Assembly: GCA_029844215.1 (NCBI GenBank)
Contig: CM056733.1
Span: 11,777,501 to 11,841,500, forward strand
Direction of reading: 5' to 3'
Length of the DNA: 64,000 nucleotides
From: Przewalskia tangutica
Lineage: Eukaryota > Streptophyta > Magnoliopsida > Solanales > Solanaceae
Numbering within the stretch: position 1 is the first letter of the stretch; every line of letters begins with the position of its first letter. Below, in pieces: positions 56,797-64,000 of the stretch. The position numbers and the translations under genes were made by a program. The notes beneath the pieces are model-generated. The model was not told the origin of the DNA and searched no databases. It was given only the letters and a program-made list of their open reading frames with translations.

Positions 56797-59017
56797 ACTC
56801 ATCCATGTTTGCTTCTTGTGTTGTTGAACTGTTTTATGTATGTATGAATATGCAAAATATCTTCCCAACTAGAAAATAATATGCCTAAGACTTTGTATGC
56901 ACTGGTATAGCATGAACACTCTTACATGTTCAAGATGTGGTCTTTAATTGACTTGGTTGAACCATGTTACTACACCTATATGTTTTCTGCTGAGTGGATT
57001 ATTTACAAACCTAGTTTGTTGATGCATTGAATGTCAGCATGTTAACTTCTTTGAGTCTCTTCTGTGTACACCTTAATACTTAGTTTGTCTACAAGACTAT
57101 AAATCAATGCATATGTGAGTATTCCTATATAATTTTATGTGCCTTGCATGATAGTTCTTAGGTTTAAAGTTGTATCTGATGAGTTCTTTGACCATGCTAT
57201 GTCTAATTTATAGTATCAATGTGTTTGATGTGCCAGCCTAAACATGAATTACTTAATGTGTTAACATCATAGTGCCCCTTTAAATACTTAAGTGTCATGC
57301 CATGCCCATTCCAAGGGATTAGTCTAACCAGTTAGGTTTGAATCAATGATATGCATGCTTTTTCTGAGAATTATGGCTTAGAATACCCCCCGGGAGTGTC
57401 ATCTCTAATTTGCTGCTCCCGAGGCATTCATCTTGATCTGTGTGTGCTTGTTCTCCTTTGTTCATGGTTTAGGATTTGTTTTCTTGTCTCAAAGAGTTCT
57501 TGAATTAATCACATGTCTGCATCTCAAGTATATCCCACATATGTTCATAAATATTTGACATATTTTGTGTATATCAACGTTGTACTTTATCTGTTTGTGA
57601 ATGGTCTTGTATGTTCATATACTTGGATCTGTGTGTAATGGGCCTATCTTCCCTTTTTAATTACAAATGCGAGTTGTTGGGCCTGTTTTCTTTTGTCCTC
57701 TGCATGTCTTATGTGTTGTTTAAGCCCATTGTTGAGCTGAAATGCTTAGATTGATCTTTTGGGCATGCTGGACTTGTTTCATTTAGTTTGCTAATTGATA
57801 CAAATCATATGCATAATTTTCATTATGAATGTGTATTTATATCTGATAATATTGGGTGCCTTCTAACTCGTATGTCTTTTCCCCTCTCCTTGTACATGTC
57901 CAGTGGGCCTGTGGTTCATATCTCACTGCTTCTTTTACCACTGATTGAGCCGCTATGCCTGATGGCCCAATAACATATTATTTCATCTGAGTTCGACAGA
58001 AAATGAAGGCTTAACCATGAGTAAAAATGGTAGAAGGTCCGGCCATCAGTGAAAATGGCCTAGAAAGAATAGGAATTCCTTTTATACGGTAATTGGTGGG
58101 CCAGTATACCCACCAACCCGTCGCTTATTTCATTTTTATTGTATTTTCTTATTTGTAAAACTTTATTTATTATTGGAACCTATAGGTTAGAAATTAATTA
58201 TATGAGTTGCCGTTTTTATGTCTCTTAAAAAATAAAAGATTGCTTTTGGATATAATAAAAGGTTTTCCATTATTTCGGTTAACCCATTTTGCTTTTAATA
58301 TGAAAAAAATAAGATTTCGCTTAAATTCCATTTTCCTTCTCAAATAAAATGATAAATTTTGGCTTAATTTTTTTAAAGAAAGAATCAAGTCTTGAAAAAA
58401 TTAATGTCTTCGAACCCAGTTCTTAAATACTTTTTTCAACAAAATCGGAAAATCCTTTATAACTATAGTTTGGTTAAAGGGAACAAACAATTATAGGTTG
58501 ACCTCTTTTTGTAAATAAAAGGTTTTACTTTTGTTAAAGTTTATTTCTAATTTTCTATTTTTGCAAAAGATGAATACTTTAAGGAAAACAAAACATCTTA
58601 CTATAGCTTTTGATGAAGACAAATAGTTATTTTCCAAAAAAGAAAGAATTTTCAAAGGAATTTATCTACTTTTAAAGTGTTTGTGTGAAAAAACTATATT
58701 TGGCGGAAAATATTTGCAATATTTTGAACATATTAAGCAATTTAAAGTAATTTTATATTATATAAAATACGAGGTCAACCGTATTTTATGGATTCTTAAT
58801 ATCGGGGTGCCTAACACCTTTCTCGAGGGATCATTTGAACCCTTACTCAAACTATGGTTGATTTAGGATTTTTCTCTGTTTTGAGAAAACTTAAAAAAAA
58901 TATGTTTTCCTAGTTTTTCCTTATAAATTAAGTGACGTCCCTATAATAAAATAAATCCCAAGAGTCCACGAGTTATTCAGTAGCTTTTATGCCTCCGCGT
59001 AAAAGTAAACCGTAACA

Positions 59018-61067
59018 GATGGTGACTCTGCTGGGGTTAGGTTCTAACCATAAGAGTTTCAATAATATAAAATTGCCTTTTAAATTGGTTATGTGTTTAC
59101 TTTGTTGAAAAATAAAGCATTTTTCTTTTGCCAAATGGCAAATCACACACCCACTTGCATCAGTGCACAAGGATGATTATGCAGATTCGCAGTCGTCCTC
59201 CAGTAAAAAACCAAATTAATTCTTTGGAACCTGTTGAAGATTTAGTTGGTTCGTTGTCGTCCAACAGTCAACAACAGTTCACCTCGGGCATTCCTACGGG
59301 TACCCAAGGCATTTGATCAAAGCCCACTCTAGCCAACCTAGGTTAGAGCTAAGCCAAATCCCACTTAATTAGTGCATATTGACCCAGGAAGGGCTTTGAA
59401 CATTTGAGGTGTGTTTGAAGCCCAATAGAATATTACCTTCCATATTCGCATGTTCATTGACCCGAGGATACGTTCATCCAACTATGTGTTATGTGTGAAC
59501 ATGTTTTGCGCCATATGGGTTAAAGCATTGTCCGAGAGGGTGAGGTCTAAACTATGTGTTATTTGTGTATATATCTACCAACCTTCATTTCGACATGGTC
59601 CTGAAAGCACCAGATATGCTGAGAATGTGGTGGTTCGACTTAGACGACAGACACCATCGAGAGGTTACAAGCTTCTTAGGTCATTTGCCCTACCTCATGA
59701 CTATGATGGATTGTAAAGCACTCATCAAGGTCTTAACCGAATATTGAGATAACAATATGATGATGTTTAAGTTCAGACTTATAGAGATGACCCCGACCTT
59801 AGAAGAAATCTGGGATTGCATATACAGTAATGGAACATGTCTAAGGAGAAAAAAGAAACCTGATCATAACCTCTTAGCTCCAAATAAGCCCACTCCGAAT
59901 GAAATCATGAAAATTATATCCTTAGTCCAAGCCTCTTGTATCTCCGGGGAAATAGTAGTCTTCCGGGATTTATACAAGTGTTTCAGGAATAAAGAAGGGT
60001 TCATAAATCATTCATTAGAGTTCCACACTTTCAAAGATTAGGATGCTACCCGACCCTTATCTTTTGCCATCTGTTTGTTGGGTACCATGGTATTCCCCCA
60101 GAACCCCTACTTTGCCATAAATACTCGAATCATCTCAGTCGCCCATGCCATCTTCTATGGCATAGCCAACAATAGAGAAGCCAAATATTTTGACATAGTT
60201 CCAGCCATCCTCGCTGATATATACCGAGTCTTGGGTAGGTGTAGAAACCAACTAAGGTACTTCAAGGGTGCAACTTGTTTCTATAGTGGTGGATACTCAA
60301 ACATCTCCGAAAATCTATGGGACCCCAGTCTTGCCCACCGATAGTCGAGAGGATGACCTTAAAAACCATCTACCAGATTTCACCATCAAACCAAAAGAGA
60401 GTGGTCACTCTTCTTTGCGAGTCTTAAAGATAAGGATATGCAGTGGAGGTTTTATAGCCCGGGATAGAAAATATCTATTCTTTCCACTTATGGGTATCCG
60501 AGGGGTTCACCCTTATGCACCGGTATGGGTTTTGAGACAGATTTAGAGAAGTCAAGAGGTGTCTCAGTTTGGGAGCATATGCGACTATGTGATTGATTAT
60601 GAAGAGATAAAATCTGAAATGTCGGAGAGTACATCCGAGAGTGGAACAATCATCTCATATATGATTTAAGGGAAATTACTGAGGATTGTGACGAAGATTA
60701 TAAGGAATATTTGAAAGCAGATTTGCTTGGAGTTGCTATGCCAGGGGTCAACTAGTATTAGTGTGTAAGTGACAGATAGTTCAAAGCCGAGATCAAAGTC
60801 AGACGGATTCATAAAAAATCCGATGACAGAGATGCTAAGTACCGGGAGAACATAGAAGTTGATAGGCAGACCATAGCAAGCTTAAAGGGATATTTGGGGT
60901 TCGCACACGGGTGCTTAAAGGATTTGGGAGATCAGATTAAGGGGGTACTGAAGGATACCTACTCGATGACCTTTCAAGAGATGGGTACATGGCAGATACT
61001 TTGATGATAGAGACATATCAGCAGATTCAGATCGCTCTTCAACATTCCAAGAAGGCCCGAAAAGATT
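59018..61067 (+). pseudogene. Tat/Ogre-like gag N-terminal region (DUF7745-like)
   Basis: After the primer site, pieces in several frames follow the order of the plant gag-like DUF7745 domain. They are MWWFDLDDRHHREVTSFLGH (59595-59740), FKFRLIEMTPTLEEIWDCIY (59757-60041), LLGTMVFPQNPYFAINTRII then FDIVPAILADIYRVLGRCRN (60075-60344), and SSLRVLKIRICSGG (60268-60546). At least three frameshifts or stops break the frame. From 60550 to 61067 a charged, coiled-coil-like stretch ends near QIQIALQHSKKARKDW, where a solo LTR is inserted. This is the gag of a Tat/Ogre gypsy retrotransposon, no longer functional. Confidence 0.7.
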
Positions 61068-61082
61068 GGGGGGGGGGGGGGG
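61068..61082 (+). repeat. Poly-G tract at the family C insertion
   Basis: Fifteen G directly precede the solo LTR; a 21-G run follows it (62294-62314). The insertion site may itself have been G-rich, with the duplication hidden in the runs. Run lengths may be inaccurate. Confidence 0.6.
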
Positions 61083-62291
61083 TGATCGGTGTATTTTATA
61101 TACACCTTTTGAGTCATTTTTAGTTAGTATTTTGCCCATTTCTGTACAAATATGTGTCGTGTTAGGATAAATTTTCTTTTTTTTTGAGTCACAGTGGTTT
61201 AAAATGACACATTGGTGAGAAGGACGAAAAGAGGGCAGAAACAGAGGTTTCAGAGCTCAAAAAGCTGAAAAGTTGGCAACCCGGGCGAGAAACAGGGCGG
61301 CGCCGTGGCGCCAACCCATCAGCAAGAATGAGCCACGACGCCCAAGCGGACCACCGAAGTTTAGCCGCGCCGGCTGGCCGACGCGGCGCGGAAAATTTAA
61401 CAAATCCGAATAGGACTGGGCCAAAACCAAAGAGGAAAAGGTTTTATACGTTTTTGAGGATATAAATAGGGCATTTTAGGTCAGTTTTGGGGGGGTTCCA
61501 CACCTTACCATTCATCATAACATTAGATCAAGATTGGAGACTTATTTTTGAGTAATTTCTTGTTCTTTACTTCATTCTAGTATATGTTGGATACTATTTT
61601 AGTTCTTGGCATGTCTATGGCTAGGAACTAACTTAATTTAGGGTTTTCCATGTCGAATCGCTTGAACCTCGTTTTATGAATTAATGCAAGATTTTGGTTT
61701 CTTCTTATTATTGTTGAGATTTATTCAATAATTGTTTTGATTGCTTGGTAATTAATTGATCACTACTTATCATCACTTATATGATTTCTAATCGAAATCC
61801 AAAAGGGGAGATTGTGAATATGCTATAGTTGAATAAACATAGGTTTAAATCGTGACTAAGTACCGATACTTGTGTAAGCTTAATAGGTTATTGCTCTTAA
61901 TCCTCCTTTGTAGTCAATCTTGTCATCAAAAGATGTAGGGTTCTACATTGGAGTTGAGTGTTTATATTACCTTAACAGAGTATAAAGCGGCTTAGTTAAC
62001 TGCTATCTCAACATAGAAGAAGAACCTTAATTATTTTCATTAACGAGTAAAGCGGCGGATAGTCGAGAGATTTGGAAGCCCTATTTCCACCATATCCAAG
62101 TAAAGTAAAGTAATTTAGTTAGCGTCATAATCATAGCTATAAACAAACCATCAAATTATCGGTCACCAAATAGATACTACGAATGAGGTTGGTAATGGAC
62201 ACTAATCCCTGAGGACGATAACTCGGTCTTCTAGACTATATTACTTGTCACGATACGTGCACTTGTGTTTAGCGTGTGTATAAATCGCGCA
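61083..62291 (+). mobile_element. Solo LTR, family C
   Basis: The sequence TGATCGGTGTATTTTATATA to AATCGCGCA parallels the LTRs at 42114 and 45884: GAGTCATTTTTAGTTAGTAT, a GC-rich block with GGCGCC, ATTGCTTGGTAATTAA(C/T)TG, TTGAATAAACATAGGTT and the AGCGTGTG end. It is more diverged from them than they are from each other, so it is an older or different subfamily. No internal region is present. Poly-G runs on both sides obscure the target duplication. Confidence 0.8.
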
Positions 62292-64000
62292 TCGGGGGGG
62301 GGGGGGGGGGGGGGTCACCAAACACCATTGGAGGAAAACCTTTATGATTTTTCATTATGCTTTTTTTATGCAACCCTTCGGGGAGGTTATTATTATTAAT
62401 GAAATGATTATGAGGGAAATGATTTGATTTTACAAATTGACGCAATTTATGTTCAAATGCTAGAAAGGTCTCGGTTCAACGAGGCGTAGGGGTGCACTTA
62501 ATATATTGCAACTATATGATTATGTGCAAATATTATTTATGTGTTTTTTTCACGCATTTATATTGAATAAGATTGATTCAATGTTCTAGGTATCACCATG
62601 GAAAAAAAACATTAAAATGTGCCTTAAACTGCCAAAAACTCCACTTACCAAAAAAAGGAAACCTACTTACCTAATACATTTACATCTCCCAGAAAGACTA
62701 ACGTGCTGAGACGGATTCCTAACGTAGTTTGAGCGTTGATGCGCCCGTCTCCAGTTCAAACAACGGAGAATAGAGCGAAGCTTCGCTCAAGAAGAATATT
62801 GTCGAACTGGATGTAAGGATTGCCTTGGTTAAGGAAAAGCTGAAAGAAGTCGACCACCTACTAAACCTTTCGAAGGAAGTGAGAGGAATGATGGAAAATT
62901 ATGTACCCCTATTGCATATGCTAGCACTCATTCCAGCGATGAGGTCCCGCTAACACTAAGCAAGATACCCATACCAACCTGGTGGGTCATTGCTCTTAAG
63001 GCCTAAGCTTGTCCTTACCGGGTGACACCAATACCCGTTCTGAGTTCTGAGGTCTATGAGACCATGAGAGTAATGGGGACTTCATACCCTAGTGATGTAG
63101 GACTACCACCGTACGCTCTAGCATATGCGCACAAGAGATGCACGTACCATATGAATCAACTGGGACACACCATTGATGAATGTGTGCCCCTGAGAAGGAA
63201 GATAGTGCAACTGATTGACAATGAGACTATTCGTCTCATATGAGGACCCTACTCATTGTAGTCACATGATCCAGTCGCTGGTGTGGGAGGTATTGATGCC
63301 GAGATTCACCTATGGAGGTATGCCTTAACCATCTTCAAAGACTCTTACATCGATATCTTTAAGAAATTGGTCATTGCTGAAAAGATTTGTCCCATCGGAA
63401 CAATGTGTAAACCATCGTCTTATAGAGTTAGTGTAGGGAAGGGTTGCCTGTACCACTCTGGAGAACTAGGCCATAACGTCGAGGAATGCGAGTTATTCAA
63501 GTTGGAGCACATTATCGGTAAGGTGGAGATTTGGGTAGTTTTCTCCCTCCCTAATCATGAATTTATGTAGGCCAAGGGCCGAACGTGCGGTTGTAGGGGT
63601 GACAATCATCCATGGCTTCCAAGGAAAAGCCATTTTTTGGGTAGATTTAGGCACCCCTAACAAATCAAATGTTACCCTTCCCATTTATATGTACAAGAAT
63701 TGTGCTAGACCTGATGTTCCCAAGGTGGGATACACATGAAGCCCATATCGGGCCTGGTCTTGGGATTGTGGGTAGGAAAACCGGTGGGAAGAGACTATCT
63801 TTTGTAAACTAAACTACGAATGGGCATGACTTTCCCCGACGGAATACATAGGTAGTCTATTAAGATTCGATCCTTAATATATATAAATATTTACTCCCCT
63901 TCCCTTTTCCCTTTTATAGAAGCAGTCAGATCCAGTTGGCGGACCAGTCATTGGGGATATCGAATGAAGCAAGTCAATCGAGCCCCAAAATTTCCAAAAA
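62292..64000 (+). pseudogene. Tat/Ogre-like gag, zinc-knuckle part
   Basis: Past the poly-G run there is about 450 bp of non-coding DNA. A charged gag stretch then resumes (about 62750-62950). Two C-x2-H-x5-GH-x4-C modules follow: RCTYHMNQLGHTIDECVPLR (near 63140-63195) and GCLYHSGELGHNVEECELFK (near 63440-63500). The pattern Cys-x-Tyr-His...Gly-His...Cys followed by Leu-x3-Ile-x2-(Leu/Ile)-Ile is typical of Tat/Ogre gag. Frames change between them, so the gene is broken. The end of the window cuts off protease and pol. Confidence 0.7.

Larger units (their letters stand above)
51619..59017 (+). mobile_element. 5' LTR of a Tat/Ogre-like element (family D), interrupted
   Basis: A TGTTGACACCTAATACCC start at 51619, a CGTAACA end at 59017 and a following primer-like TGGTGACTCTGCTGGGG (59020) delimit an LTR. 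It is interrupted by the solo LTR at 51736-54990. Without that and its duplicated 5 bp, the LTR is about 4.1 kb, a size known in Ogre-type elements. A TATA box (TATAAAA, 55868-55874) and a C-rich region (55385-55405) lie inside. A SINE tail is nested at 56711-56796. The gag-like region starts after the primer site, which supports a 5' LTR. The left border rests only on the TGTTGACAC start. Confidence 0.6.

Noticed and set aside
1..64000. Endogenous pararetrovirus or other viral copies
   Set aside because: The reverse-transcriptase and polyprotein fragments found belong to copia, gypsy and RTE lineages. No movement-protein or coat-protein motif was seen.

Overview
The window is plant nuclear DNA, almost certainly from a member of the nightshade family (Solanaceae). 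The reasons are the TS/SolS-type SINE tails ending in (TTG)n, a SolRTE-like LINE carrying the same tail, an Au-type SINE, and LTR families that start with TGTTACACCCCG and use an initiator-Met tRNA primer site. The genus cannot be fixed from sequence alone, but the dense nesting of retroelements suggests a medium to large genome. No tRNA, rRNA, CRISPR, organellar or bacterial features were seen.

There is one convincing host gene. On the minus strand from 29615 to 17788, eleven coding exons with GT-AG introns join in one frame to a 955-residue SNF2 helicase with a RING finger between its two helicase lobes. This is the Rad5/16-like group of Arabidopsis CHR27/CHR28 (FRG1/FRG2), which is linked to RNA-directed DNA methylation and gene silencing. 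A probable non-coding first exon lies at about 32340-32230. The intron behind it holds an Au SINE and a LINE. Other introns hold MITEs, SINE pieces and internal duplications.

Left of the gene (1-13730) is a stack of broken retroelements: a plus-strand Ty3/gypsy 3' LTR (family A), a minus-strand truncated LTR that probably belongs to the same family, and a minus-strand Ty1/copia element. The copia element is split by the 3' part of a Tat/Ogre-like element (family D), which carries large tandem-repeat arrays. From 13731 to 17327 there is intergenic DNA with only simple and short tandem repeats.

Right of the gene (32470-64000) come a decayed hAT transposon just upstream of the gene's probable start, then a family A gypsy element (35205-50616) that has lost most of gag-pol. 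Its 5' LTR is interrupted by a solo LTR of family B. Its polyprotein tail is interrupted by a complete non-autonomous LTR element (family C, 42114-47203) with a perfect 5-bp target duplication. From 51619 to the window end lies a Tat/Ogre-like element whose LTR holds a family A solo LTR with a perfect target duplication, and whose gag region holds a family C solo LTR.

The window therefore shows one active-looking chromatin-silencing gene surrounded by, and partly filled with, the kind of elements such proteins act on. I found no evidence for a new multi-gene system. The most useful observations are the nested insertion order, a conserved palindrome in family A LTRs, and the TE content of the gene's 5' region.
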